In this document: positions 46,043-55,323 of the stretch, in pieces
Numbering within the stretch: position 1 is the first letter of the stretch
Layout of the letters: the number at the start of each line of letters is the position of its first letter
Assembly: GCA_965205905.1 (NCBI GenBank)
Contig: CBDBHZ010000012.1
Span: 124,001 to 188,000, forward strand
Reading direction: 5' to 3'
Source: JAHZMA01 sp965205905
Lineage (GTDB): Bacteria > Pseudomonadota > Alphaproteobacteria > JABAAW01 > JAHZMA01
DNA: 64,000 bases
The notes under the pieces: model-generated
What the model saw: only the letters and a program-made list of their open reading frames with translations
What the model was told of the DNA's origin: nothing
Database searches by the model: none
Program-made: the position numbers and the translations under genes

Positions 46043-47797
46043 ATGGAACAAAAGATTATGGATGAAACAATAAAAAATATAATAGGAAAATTAAATAATA
46101 AGTATTTTTTACCATCCATACAAAGAGAGTTTGTTTGGTGTAATAATTTAAAAGATAATAAAATTGAGAAATTATTTGATTCTTTAATGCGTGGTTTTCC
46201 CATTGGGCAAATTATTTTGTGGAAACCAAGTCAAACAATAAGTGTATATAAGTTCTTAGAGAAGTATAATGATGGCAATAAAGATGATAATACAAATATA
46301 ATATATGATGACAAGGCAGGAGTTAAATATTTAGTATTAGATGGTCAGCAACGATTAACGGCATTTCATATTGGCATAAGCGGAAAAATTATTAATAAAA
46401 AAGGCAACGATGAGTATATGTATATCAATCTTTTTTATAAAGCAGACAATGATGATAGTGAAAAAGTAAATGATTTATCGTATGGTTTTGAATTTTTAAC
46501 CACAAAACAAGCTGAAAGTTTTAGCGAAAAAGAATTATGGTTTAAAGTTGATAAAATAATGGGTAAGTATAATGGTGTAAATGATTTTAAAGAAAAAACT
46601 TACAATTCATTGATAGCAAATAAAGACAAAAACACAGTAGGTATAATTCGTTCTAATAAAAAACACATAAAGGATATTATGGTTAGGTTATGGTATAATA
46701 TACGAGAAAGAGAACTTTACGCTGAAGTGGTAAGTAAAGATGCGGGCGATGATTTGCTAAATATTTTTGTAAGACTAAACGATGGCGGTGTAAAATTAGA
46801 AAAATCAGATTTTCTATTATCTTCTATGGAAAACGAAAATAAAAATTTTGGCAATGAAGGCAAAGGCGCAAGAGAAGCCATTACATTCTTTTGTAAAGAA
46901 TTAAAAAAAGATAGACAAAAAAACTCTATTGAGTTGTCTAAAGACAATGTCTTAAAAGCCTGCCTGTTTTTAACAGATAGCTTGGGAATTCAATATAAAG
47001 TATCCAATTTTAATGATAAAACAGTTGAAAAAATATCAGGTAACTGGGAAAATATTAAACTTTCATTACAAGCAACTTTAGCTTTGATGGATAAGTATAA
47101 TATTGATAAAAACAACCTAATCTATAGAAATGCTCTTTTGCCCATCGCATACTATTTAATGAAAAATAAGAAATTAGGCGATAAATATATTAAAACTGAC
47201 AATGCTCAATATTTAACAGAGCATAAAAAATTAATAAATTGGCTTGCCATTGTTTCATTCAAAAAAGTTTTTGGTGCATCTTCAGACACTGCCTTAAATA
47301 ATATTAGAGATGAGATGAGCGAGGATAATAATTTTGAATTACCACAATTCTCTCAAAATACAATTTCTACAGAAAATATAAAAAATTGGGTTGATGGTGC
47401 AGTATATAAAGGAAAAAATACGCAACTCTTACTGAGCCTAATAAGTAATTCTGCTGAGTGGCAAACTGAACAAGACCATATTTACCCGCAGCAAATGTTT
47501 AAAGAAAATCATTATTTAAACAAAGAGTTTATGAATAGTTTACTAAATCTTCAATTACTTGGTAGCAGTCAAAATAAAGTAAAAAGCTGTGGTTCTCCAG
47601 AAGAGTGGTTAAAAGAGCAAAAATATGGGTATGCAACAGCTAATTGTATTCCAGATATGCGACTGATGCCTGACGATTCTATCAAAAACATTGAAGAACG
47701 TAAAAAAAGTGTAGCTAATATATTTAACGAATTTATTCAAGAACGCAAAAAGTTGATTATTGCGCGACTCAAGGAACAATTAGGCGTAAAAGATTAA
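46043..47797 (+). CDS. DUF262/DUF1524 (GmrSD-like) protein
   Basis: A 584-residue protein with the two domains of the GmrSD type. The N-terminal DUF262 has FLPSIQREFVW near residue 23 and the catalytic-type DGQQRLTAFH near residue 109. The C-terminal DUF1524 HNH-like region has EQDHIYPQQMF near residue 480 and LLNLQLLGSSQNKVKS after it. GmrSD proteins restrict phage DNA carrying modified bases with NTP help; many relatives are uncharacterised. It is very AT-rich compared with the core genes, suggesting transfer. The start could also be the ATG at 46058. A DUF3800 gene follows 29 bp later. Confidence 0.85.
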   Translation: MEQKIMDETIKNIIGKLNNKYFLPSIQREFVWCNNLKDNKIEKLFDSLMRGFPIGQIILWKPSQTISVYKFLEKYNDGNKDDNTNIIYDDKAGVKYLVLDGQQRLTAFHIGISGKIINKKGNDEYMYINLFYKADNDDSEKVNDLSYGFEFLTTKQAESFSEKELWFKVDKIMGKYNGVNDFKEKTYNSLIANKDKNTVGIIRSNKKHIKDIMVRLWYNIRERELYAEVVSKDAGDDLLNIFVRLNDGGVKLEKSDFLLSSMENENKNFGNEGKGAREAITFFCKELKKDRQKNSIELSKDNVLKACLFLTDSLGIQYKVSNFNDKTVEKISGNWENIKLSLQATLALMDKYNIDKNNLIYRNALLPIAYYLMKNKKLGDKYIKTDNAQYLTEHKKLINWLAIVSFKKVFGASSDTALNNIRDEMSEDNNFELPQFSQNTISTENIKNWVDGAVYKGKNTQLLLSLISNSAEWQTEQDHIYPQQMFKENHYLNKEFMNSLLNLQLLGSSQNKVKSCGSPEEWLKEQKYGYATANCIPDMRLMPDDSIKNIEERKKSVANIFNEFIQERKKLIIARLKEQLGVKD

Positions 47798-47826
47798 ATC
47801 AAACCCGATATTGAAATTATAAAAAA

Positions 47827-48501
47827 ATGAATGTAGATTTTTCTAAAATATTATATATTTTTATCGATGAGGGTGGTAATTTAGACTTCACATCTAAAGG
47901 GTCAAAGTATTTTTCTCTTACCAGCATATCCATGCGATACCCCTTTAATAGCTATAGAACTTTAGATGATTATAAATATTACTTACTGCTTCCCAGTGCT
48001 AACATTGAATTAGAACATTTTCACTGCTCAGACGATAATAAACATATAAGAAAGAATATATTTAACATCATTCAACATCATATCAATGATATACGCATTG
48101 ATAATGTGGTGCTTGAAAAATCCAAAGCAACGCCTGAATTGCAAAAAACAGAAAATCTTTATCCATTCTTGATTAAGCATCTGCTACAATATGCGATAGC
48201 AGGACATTTAAAACAATATGGCACTCTTTCAGGCATCGTGGTGGTTACAGATAAAATAACCAAATCAAAACAGCGACATGCAACAAAACAAGCTATCAGA
48301 AAATCAATAAAAAAACTTGTAAAAACAATTCCCTATCGTATCACGCATCATGCATCAAAAGCGCATTATGGTTTGCAAATGGTTGATTATTGTAATTGGG
48401 CAATATATCGCAAATGGGAGCGTGGCGATGTTGAATATTATAATATCATCAAGCCTGCGCTTAAAAGCGAGTTTGATGTTAGCAATAAGGAATATAAGTG
48501 A
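47827..48501 (+). CDS. DUF3800 family protein
   Basis: A 224-residue DUF3800 protein. It opens with YIFIDEGGNLDF, the family's Asp/Glu motif that suggests an RNase H-like nuclease fold. Later acidic or polar positions in VVVTDKITKSK and the closing HYGLQMVDYCNWAIYRKWE segment are also typical. DUF3800 genes recur in phage-defence islands. It is co-directional with the DUF262 gene and AT-rich like it. Nuclease activity is inferred from the family only. Confidence 0.85.
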   Translation: MNVDFSKILYIFIDEGGNLDFTSKGSKYFSLTSISMRYPFNSYRTLDDYKYYLLLPSANIELEHFHCSDDNKHIRKNIFNIIQHHINDIRIDNVVLEKSKATPELQKTENLYPFLIKHLLQYAIAGHLKQYGTLSGIVVVTDKITKSKQRHATKQAIRKSIKKLVKTIPYRITHHASKAHYGLQMVDYCNWAIYRKWERGDVEYYNIIKPALKSEFDVSNKEYK

Positions 48502-48660
48502 AATGAATGTTTTTTTGCAAATGATGACCCTTCCAACTATGTTATTTCTAACAAGAACCCCTTGGGTTCGTATCATTAGAAGGGAACTTTTATCTCAATT
48601 GGAGATTTTAGTATAAAGTAAGCAACTCCTAAAGTCAATATTTTTTAAATATTCGTCAAT

Positions 48661-48742
48661 ACATAGGACGGAGTGCGTTTCAAGATTCGTCAACACAAAA
48701 ACCGTGCCTGCCTCCACACATTATTATATGGGGGGCTTTGCG
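48661..48742. repeat. Right 82-bp inverted repeat of the DUF262-DUF3800 module
   Basis: Inverted partner of 45744-45825. Its outer end reads ATATGGGGGGCTTTGCG, also present at about 23043 and 23466. The region 48502-49036 holds only repeats and no credible gene. Confidence 0.75.
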
Positions 48743-48766
48743 GAGTTGGTTTTATGTATCAAGGGG

Positions 48767-48872
48767 GGTGCGAACGCGCTTTATCGGTCGCGAGGCAGAA
48801 GCCCGCTCCCTTGCGCTTTCGGTTTGCCCTTGTACCAATGGCGGGCAAACCTCACCCTTAAAATCCCCCCGC
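48767..48872. repeat. 107-bp dispersed repeat, copy 2
   Basis: Identical by eye to 23642-23748 except that one T is missing. Near-identity over 25 kb suggests recent spread or gene conversion. Confidence 0.8.
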
Positions 48873-49036
48873 TGTGCTAAATACTAGCATCGAGGACTCC
48901 TCAACACCCCCCGCTGTGTTTAATACTGGCAGGGGAGTGAGGCTCGGTTAAATCAACATTAGCAGTCATTTGTTTTTCGCTAGCTTTTTGATGCTTTTTC
49001 GTATATAAATAAGGAAACAATCATTTTGGTTTTGTT

Positions 49037-49795
49037 ATGGATAAATTAGTTAAAATTTTCACTTTGCCGTTATTTATTGTTATCGGTGGGTTTGCATGGC
49101 CTCTTTTTGAGTGGCTAGCGAAACTTATTGATGTCTCTTTGCCAATATTGGGCGGTATCCTATTTCTAATATTGTTCCTTCCAATCATCACTTTGTTTGT
49201 CAAAAAATGGAGTGACCGTGGCAAAACCATTGATAATTTTGCACATCAGATAGATGAATTTATTAAGGGCGTTAAAGTCGTTAAACAGACCAATACGACT
49301 ACTGCACATCAGATAGATGAATTTATGAGTGGCGTTAAAGTGGTTAAACAGAGCAATAAAACAACCACCGAAATCATACAAAACACAAAAGATTTATTGC
49401 AAAAAGTAGAAAATGTTATTGATTTAAATTCACAAATTTTTATGCAAGAAAGTGAATTGGGTGAAAGAAAAAGCCCGATTATGTTAAATCCAAAAGGCAA
49501 AAAGATTGCAGAAAAAATAAATATTGCAGAAGTGTTAACGAATATTGGTGATGCAATCCATAAAAAAATTGCTGATGAGAAACCAGAAACTGAATATGAT
49601 TGGCAAGAAAAAATATTTAATTTTGCACAGTTTCATTCTGATGAATTCTTAACAGAAGATAACATTAAATTATTTAAAAAAGTCGCCTTTGAAAAGGGCT
49701 TGGTTATGAAAGATATGAAGTTTGTATTGGGAATTAAATTACGCGATTTCATTTTTGATAAAGAAAATTTATCATATAAAAATATTAAAGATTAA
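49037..49795 (+). CDS. Membrane protein with tandem 21-residue repeat, function unknown
   Basis: A 252-residue protein, not recognised. Two membrane helices lie near residues 8-30 and 38-54, followed by a soluble coiled-coil part. A 63-bp tandem duplication (49241-49303 and 49304-49366) encodes AHQIDEFIKGVKVVKQTNTTT and a near copy. The C-terminal half is lysine- and glutamate-rich. It is AT-rich and follows the repeat-bounded DUF262-DUF3800 module, outside the right inverted repeat. It could be a membrane effector of a defence cassette, but only its location suggests this. Confidence 0.7.
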   Translation: MDKLVKIFTLPLFIVIGGFAWPLFEWLAKLIDVSLPILGGILFLILFLPIITLFVKKWSDRGKTIDNFAHQIDEFIKGVKVVKQTNTTTAHQIDEFMSGVKVVKQSNKTTTEIIQNTKDLLQKVENVIDLNSQIFMQESELGERKSPIMLNPKGKKIAEKINIAEVLTNIGDAIHKKIADEKPETEYDWQEKIFNFAQFHSDEFLTEDNIKLFKKVAFEKGLVMKDMKFVLGIKLRDFIFDKENLSYKNIKD

Positions 49796-49817
49796 AAAAC
49801 TATAATCACTCCAAACA

Positions 49818-51410
49818 TCAATGGCTAAAATGCCGCATGTTCGTAAACATCATCGCCATATTATATTTATCCGCGATTGCTATCACCTCATCATCGCGTT
49901 TGGCACCACCCGTTTGAATGATAGCGGTAATGCCCGCTTCTGCCAATATCTCCACAGTATCAGGGAAGGGGATAAAAGCATCGGATGATGCCACAGCCTC
50001 GCTTGCGCCCTGAAAATGACTTGCCTTTTGAATCGCAATACGGGCGGCATCAACACGGCTCATCTGCCCTGCGCCAATCCCCACTGTTGCCTTATCACGC
50101 GCAATCACGATGCCATTGGATTTCACATATTTCACCGCCTGCCAGCTGAAAATCAAATCCGCCAATTCTTGTTCGGAAGGTTCGCGCTTGCTAACCACAC
50201 TCATATCGGCGGGGTTTAGCTCTTCAGAATCTTCGGTCTGCACCAAGAAACCACCTGATACCGACCGCACTTGCAACCTATCGGGTTGTTTGCGAAAAGG
50301 CGGTGTGGTCAAGATGCGTAATTTTGGCTTTTTCTTTAAGATTGCCAGTGCCTCATCGGCAAAATTTGGGGCAATCAGAACTTCTAGGAAAATCTCACTA
50401 ATCTGTTCTGCCAATTCCTTGCTGATGGTGCGGTTGAAAGCAGCAATACCACCAAAGGCTGATTGCGGGTCGCAATTAAGGGCGCGCCGCCATACTTGGT
50501 CGCTGGCAAAAGATTCTGCAATACCGCAGGGATTGGCATGTTTTACAATCGCGCAAGCGGGGTTATCAAACGTGCTGATGGTTGAAAGCGCGCAATCGGC
50601 ATCAATATAATTATTGTAACTCATCTGAATACCGTTCAGCTGTTCGGCATGGCAAATGCCATAGCGTTCGCTGCTTTGGAAAATCGCGGCATGTTGATGA
50701 GCATTTTCGCCATAGCGCAAATCGCCATGTTTTAGCCCCGAAATATTGGTATATTCAGGGAAGAGGATTTTTTGAGGACTGGTTTTAACCTCTTTACTGG
50801 GTTCTGATTGCTTGTTTTTTTGCAAATTGTTAAACAAATAATTGCTAATGGCGGAATCATACCATGCCGAAAGAGAAAACGCTTTTTGCGCTAATTCTAA
50901 ACGTGTTTGATGCGAGACGATGCCTTTATTATCACGCATTTCTTGCAAAATCATCGGGTAATCTTGATGGTCGCATAGCACAATCACATGTTGAAAATTC
51001 TTTGCCGCCGCCCGTAACATAGAAGGTCCGCCAATATCTATATTTTCAATCGCGGTTTTGAAATCAGCCTTGCGGGCAATCACCGATGTAAAAGGATAGA
51101 GATTGACAATCACCATATCAATTTGCGGGATATTATGTTCCGCAACTTGCGCCATATCGGCTTCATGGTCGCGCCTGTGCAAAATGCCACCATGCAGCAG
51201 GGGGTGCAATGTTTTAACGCGCCCGCCTAATATTTCAGGGAAGCCCGTTAGCTCGGATACTTCTTCAACCGCAATATGCGAGGTGCGTAGCAAATCCGCA
51301 CCGCCCGATGTGGCAATGAATTTGTAGCCGTAAGGGCGTAACCCAGAGGCAAAATCAATCAATCCAGTTTTATCGCTGGCTGAAATTAGTGCGTATTTTT
51401 CATTATTCAT
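49818..51410 (-). CDS. purH: Bifunctional AICAR transformylase/IMP cyclohydrolase
   Basis: A 530-residue PurH catalysing the last two steps of purine synthesis. The N-terminal cyclohydrolase (MGS-like, about 1-195) has SASDKTGL, FIATSGGADLL and GGRVKTLHPLLHGGIL. The transformylase part has GDLRYGENAHQHAA, the catalytic IVKHANPCGIA, and GIGAGQMSRVDAARIA near the C-terminus. It is of normal length, alone on this strand, and divergent from rpoH. Confidence 0.96.
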   Translation of the reverse strand: MNNEKYALISASDKTGLIDFASGLRPYGYKFIATSGGADLLRTSHIAVEEVSELTGFPEILGGRVKTLHPLLHGGILHRRDHEADMAQVAEHNIPQIDMVIVNLYPFTSVIARKADFKTAIENIDIGGPSMLRAAAKNFQHVIVLCDHQDYPMILQEMRDNKGIVSHQTRLELAQKAFSLSAWYDSAISNYLFNNLQKNKQSEPSKEVKTSPQKILFPEYTNISGLKHGDLRYGENAHQHAAIFQSSERYGICHAEQLNGIQMSYNNYIDADCALSTISTFDNPACAIVKHANPCGIAESFASDQVWRRALNCDPQSAFGGIAAFNRTISKELAEQISEIFLEVLIAPNFADEALAILKKKPKLRILTTPPFRKQPDRLQVRSVSGGFLVQTEDSEELNPADMSVVSKREPSEQELADLIFSWQAVKYVKSNGIVIARDKATVGIGAGQMSRVDAARIAIQKASHFQGASEAVASSDAFIPFPDTVEILAEAGITAIIQTGGAKRDDEVIAIADKYNMAMMFTNMRHFSH

Positions 51411-51455
51411 TTTTATGTAAATAACATAACTCTAAAAAAAATACCATCACAAACC

Positions 51456-51484
51456 TTGATTTTTTATCATTTAATCCCTATATT
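51456..51484 (+). promoter_or_regulatory. rpoH promoter
   Basis: TTGATT (51456-51461), 17-bp spacer, TATATT (51479-51484), about 50 bp before the ATG. A GCGGAG ribosome site precedes the start. Confidence 0.6.
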
Positions 51485-51536
51485 ATGACTATAAGATTTT
51501 CATTGGTGAATTAATGTTATCGATGCGGAGAATAAA

Positions 51537-52607
51537 ATGAAGAGCAAGATAGAGAAAGCGCAGAAAATATCGCCCTTGATGGCAAAACCATATCATGATG
51601 GAAAATATAATGATGATACGATTCATGGCGAATTACTGCGTGATGATGAGATATATCATGCGGATGCTATTACCGCGCCCACAAACTCTTCCGCAAACCT
51701 GCCCGCCACCATTGGCAACCTGCCTGATATTGCCAATACGGGTAGCTTCGTACAATATATGAATAGCATATCACAATATCCGATTTTAGAACCGGAAGAA
51801 GAAAGAACATTGGCATTGGCATTGCGCGAGCAACAAGATTTGCAAGCCGCGCATAAATTGGTTACCAGTCATTTACGGCTGGTTGCAAAAATCGCGTTTG
51901 GCTATAAGGGCTATGGTTTGCCCGTTACCGATTTGGTATCGGAAGGCAATGTTGGCTTGTTGCAGGCGGTGAAAAATTACGACCCCGATAAGGGTGCAAG
52001 GCTTTCCACATATGCGCTTTGGTGGATTAAGGCGGCGATTAATGAATATGTGTTGAAAAGCTGGTCTTTGGTAAAAATCGGCACAAGCAGCGCACAGAAA
52101 AAACTGTTTTTTAATTTGCGTAGCCTAAAGCATAAAATTAAGAAATATGAAGATGGCTATCTCACCGAAGATGAGGCGGCGCAAATCGCCGATAAATTGG
52201 CTGTTTCTGTGAAAGATGTGAAGCAGATGGAAATGCGGATGCTTGGCAATGACCAATCGCTGAATGCCAAGATAAATCAGCATGATGATGGGCAAGATGA
52301 TTGGTTGAGCGCATTGCCTGATGAGCGCGGCAATCAAGAAGATATGTTGATGGCGGTGAATGAGCGTGATTATCAGCAGGAAATCGTTTCGGGTGCTTTG
52401 GAAACTTTGAAACCGCGCGAACGTGAGATATTACAAGCGCGCCGTTTGCAAGAAAAGCCAACCACATTGGAAGAATTAAGTAAGGTTTATGGTATTTCGC
52501 GTGAGAGAATTCGGCAGTTAGAAGCGCAGGCAATGGCTAATTTTAAGCAAGCAATTACGCAGAACATACCGAATCATCATCTTGATGAAATGAAGTTTTT
52601 GACTTAA
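51537..52607 (+). CDS. rpoH: RNA polymerase sigma factor RpoH (sigma-32 type)
   Basis: A 356-residue group 3/RpoH sigma factor for heat-shock genes. Region 2 has LVTSHLRLVAKIAFGYKGYG and DLVSEGNVGLLQAV then LSTYALWWIKAAI. The RpoH box is visible as KKLFFNLRSLK. Region 4 has TLEELSKVYGISRERIRQLEAQA. It is about 60 residues longer than typical RpoH, through an N-terminal extension of low complexity (residues 1-70). Leader and promoter are clear. Confidence 0.93.
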   Translation: MKSKIEKAQKISPLMAKPYHDGKYNDDTIHGELLRDDEIYHADAITAPTNSSANLPATIGNLPDIANTGSFVQYMNSISQYPILEPEEERTLALALREQQDLQAAHKLVTSHLRLVAKIAFGYKGYGLPVTDLVSEGNVGLLQAVKNYDPDKGARLSTYALWWIKAAINEYVLKSWSLVKIGTSSAQKKLFFNLRSLKHKIKKYEDGYLTEDEAAQIADKLAVSVKDVKQMEMRMLGNDQSLNAKINQHDDGQDDWLSALPDERGNQEDMLMAVNERDYQQEIVSGALETLKPREREILQARRLQEKPTTLEELSKVYGISRERIRQLEAQAMANFKQAITQNIPNHHLDEMKFLT

Positions 52608-52723
52608 AGGGCATAATATCCGCTAGAATTGCAACAAGTTGCAATTCGCTGGCAAGGTGCTTTGCGACCTTGCTGGCGCAAGGAAGCCCCTTGTAACCCC
52701 ACCGCCAATTGCACTCTCTTTTC

Positions 52724-52775
52724 CGTCGTTCCGTGCCACTGCCCTGATAGGGGCAGTGTAAGAGACACGGAATCC
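52724..52775. repeat. dRS3-like palindromic element, copy 3
   Basis: CGTCGTTCCGTG...CACGGAATCC with an inner ACTGCCC-TGATAG-GGGCAGT stem. It follows rpoH and precedes the znuB end, and could act as a bidirectional terminator. Confidence 0.55.
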
Positions 52776-52800
52776 ATATGGTGGTGAAACCACCTACAAT

Positions 52801-53603
52801 TCACCGCCTGATAGCAGAGAACAGCAACTTTATCGGCATGAGCGTTAAAAACAGCAATGCCGCGCTTGCCACGATTGATGGTCCTGATGGTGTATCTAAC
52901 CATAGTGAGCCATAAAGCCCAATAAATACCGCTAACATGCCAAAAAACTGCCGCCATGATTGCCATCATTATCGGCGTGTTTGCAAATTGCCGTGCGGTT
53001 GCGGCGGGGATAATCAGCATAGAGGTCATCAGTAAAATGCCAGTGATGCGGATAGAAATTGCCACCACCACGCTCATCAATATCAGCAATAACAGATGAT
53101 TGAAAAACACATTTATCCGTTCGGCACGGGCTAAATCTTCGTTGATGGTCATCAATACCAGCCCCGACCACCGCCATATCAGCAAGCATAATACAACCGT
53201 GCCACCGCCATAAATCCATGCCAATTCGGTAAAATGTTACGGTAAGAATATCGCCAAATAAATAGCCATGCAGATTGATTCTGATATTGGCAAGGCTAAT
53301 CACCACCACCGCGATTGAAAGCCCCGCATGGGCAAGAATGCCGAGCAGGGTATCGGTGGCGAGTAGCTTTTTTTGCTGTAGAAATAACAAAAGCGAGGCG
53401 AATAAAATGCAGATAATCAAAATGCCGATATTGCTGCCAAGCCCACTGATTAAGCCCAACGCCACGCCCAATAATGCGCTATGGGCAAGGGAGTCGCCAA
53501 AATACGCCATGCGCCGCCATACCACGAAACAGCCCATCACGCCTGCAATCAGTGCCACGCCGATGGCGGCGAATAAAGCGCGTAAAATGAAGGGGTCAAG
53601 CAT
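52801..53603 (-). pseudogene. znuB: Zinc ABC transporter permease ZnuB, two frameshifts
   Basis: In one frame the gene begins MLDPFILRALFAAIGVALIAGVMG and continues to GYLFGDILTVT. After an extra base in an A-run at 53231-53234 it continues as TELAWIYGGGTVVLC. A second extra base in the A6 run at 52942-52947 is needed to reach the natural end GLYGSLWLDTPSGP...LFSAIRR. Restoring both gives a normal-length ABC-3 family permease. The start (53603) overlaps the znuC stop by 8 bp, as in intact operons. It is either a real pseudogene or affected by homopolymer sequencing errors. Confidence 0.85.
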
Positions 53604-54353
53604 GGTCATCTTCCCCGTGATGATGGTCGTGATGATGATGTTCATGGTCGTGGCTGTGCTGATAGACTGCCATCATTTTCGCCATATCGTTACCGAAAAG
53701 CGCGATAAATTCAGGGTCTTTGGTAACGGCTTGCGGTTTGCCCGAACAGCAAATATGATGATACAGGCATATCACCTGCTTGGTGGATTTCATCACCATG
53801 TGCAAATCATGCGAAATCATCACAATCGCCAATTTTTGAGTTTTGTAAATTTTATCCAGCAAATCGTAAAATTGCAACTGCCCTGCAATATCCAGATTTT
53901 GCGCGGGTTCATCTAGCACCAATAATTCGGGCGAATCCAGCAATGCCCGTGCCAATAAAACGCGTTGCCTCTCACCGCCTGAAAGCGCGATGAGTGGACG
54001 GGTAAGTAATTTTCAATGCCTGTTTGGGTTACAATATCATCAAAATTTTTAGAATTCCTAGCAAGATTTTTTGCAAGGCAAATAAAATGCTTCACATTAA
54101 TCGGGATGGTCGGCTCAAGCGTGAAATATTGTGGCATATAGCCGATTTTTAGGTTAGGCTTGCGGGTGATACTGCCTTTATCGGGCGGGAAAAAGCCCAG
54201 CAGAGATTTCAGCAACATCGATTTGCCCGCACCGTTTGGTCCGATGATGGTGATAAAATCATGCGGGTTAATATCAAGCGAAATATCGTGCAGAATTGCC
54301 TGCCCTTGCCTGATGATTGACATATTATGTGTGGTGATAAAACTCATTTGCAT
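53596..54353 (-). pseudogene. znuC: Zinc ABC transporter ATPase ZnuC, frameshifted
   Basis: The first part has Walker A GPNGAGKSM (Met at the usual Ser/Thr+1 position) and IGYMPQ. At the T-run 54010-54013 (plus strand) one base is missing; the alternative frame then gives LLTRPLIALSGGERQRVLLARALLDSPELLVLDEP, containing signature and Walker B, and SHDLHMVM. The C-terminus is His-rich (HSHDHEHHHHDHHHGE), typical of zinc handling. Divergent from znuA. Confidence 0.85.
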
Positions 54354-54410
54354 TTAAACTATATTCGTATATAATACCGAAATTTTTTAAATAAAGATAG
54401 GATAATTACG
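54354..54410. promoter_or_regulatory. znuC-znuA divergent intergenic region
   Basis: 57 bp between divergent starts. It holds an AT-rich inverted repeat TATAT-TCGT-ATATA that could be a Zur-type operator, but the match to known Zur boxes is weak. Confidence 0.3.
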
Positions 54411-55315
54411 ATGTTAAAGAAAATATTATTATGTTTGTTACTCGTGCCAAATATTGCTTATGCGGCTGATATTGTTACCAGCATTCGCCCGCTCTATGAT
54501 TTGGCAAGCCAGATTGTGGGTGAGGGTGATGCCAATACTGACGATAAGGTGCATTTATTGCTGAAAAATAGCAATCCGCATGATGCGGTGTTGAAGCCAT
54601 CGCATATACGGATTTTGCAACAGGGCGATATTATTTTTTACATTGATGATGATTTTGAAATTTTTATGAAAGATGCGCTGAAAGCGGTGCAGGGAAAGCC
54701 TTACCCATTAGCGCGTAAACTGCATTATCTGCCCCAAAGAGACGGAGATGAGGAGCACGCGCATCACCATCATGGCGATGATGATGACGAGAAAGAGGCG
54801 ATTGATTTTCACCTATGGCTGAACCCCAAACATGCGATTGATATAGTCGCGTTGATGCGTGAGGCGTTGGTGGCAGAGAATCCAAAAAATGCGGTATTAT
54901 ATCAGCAAAATAGCGAGGCACTGATAACGGAATTGCGTAGCCTTGATAAGATGTTGAAAAAAAGCTTACGCCATATCGCAACAAGCCTTTTATCGTGTTC
55001 CATGATGGCTATCAATATTTTGAAAAAGCCTATCGGCTAAAATTTGCAGGCGCGCTTACCTTAAATCCTGAACAGCCTTTATCGCCTAAAAATATCCAAA
55101 AGATTCGCAATATCTTGCAAACGCAAAAAGTGCATTGCATTTTTACTGAGCCAGAATTTATCACCCCTGCTTTTGATAAAATGCTTAATAGTCTAACCGA
55201 TGAGGGGGCTATCAATATCGGCACGCTTGACCCGTTAGGCAATATGATGGAAGATTATTCTTACCAAGCGCATTTAACCCTATTGGCTGATAATGCGGTG
55301 CAATGTTTACAATAA
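54411..55315 (+). pseudogene. znuA: Zinc ABC transporter binding protein ZnuA, frameshifted
   Basis: A signal peptide ends at AYA near residue 19. The metal site is indicated by SNPHDAVLKPS, a His/Asp-rich loop (EEHAHHHHGDDDDEKEA) and FHLWLNP. Near 54981-54987 one base is missing; the other frame carries on with KPFIVFHDGYQYFEKAY and FTEPEF to a normal ZnuA end. All three znu genes are thus interrupted. Confidence 0.85.
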
Positions 55316-55323
55316 ATGATTAA

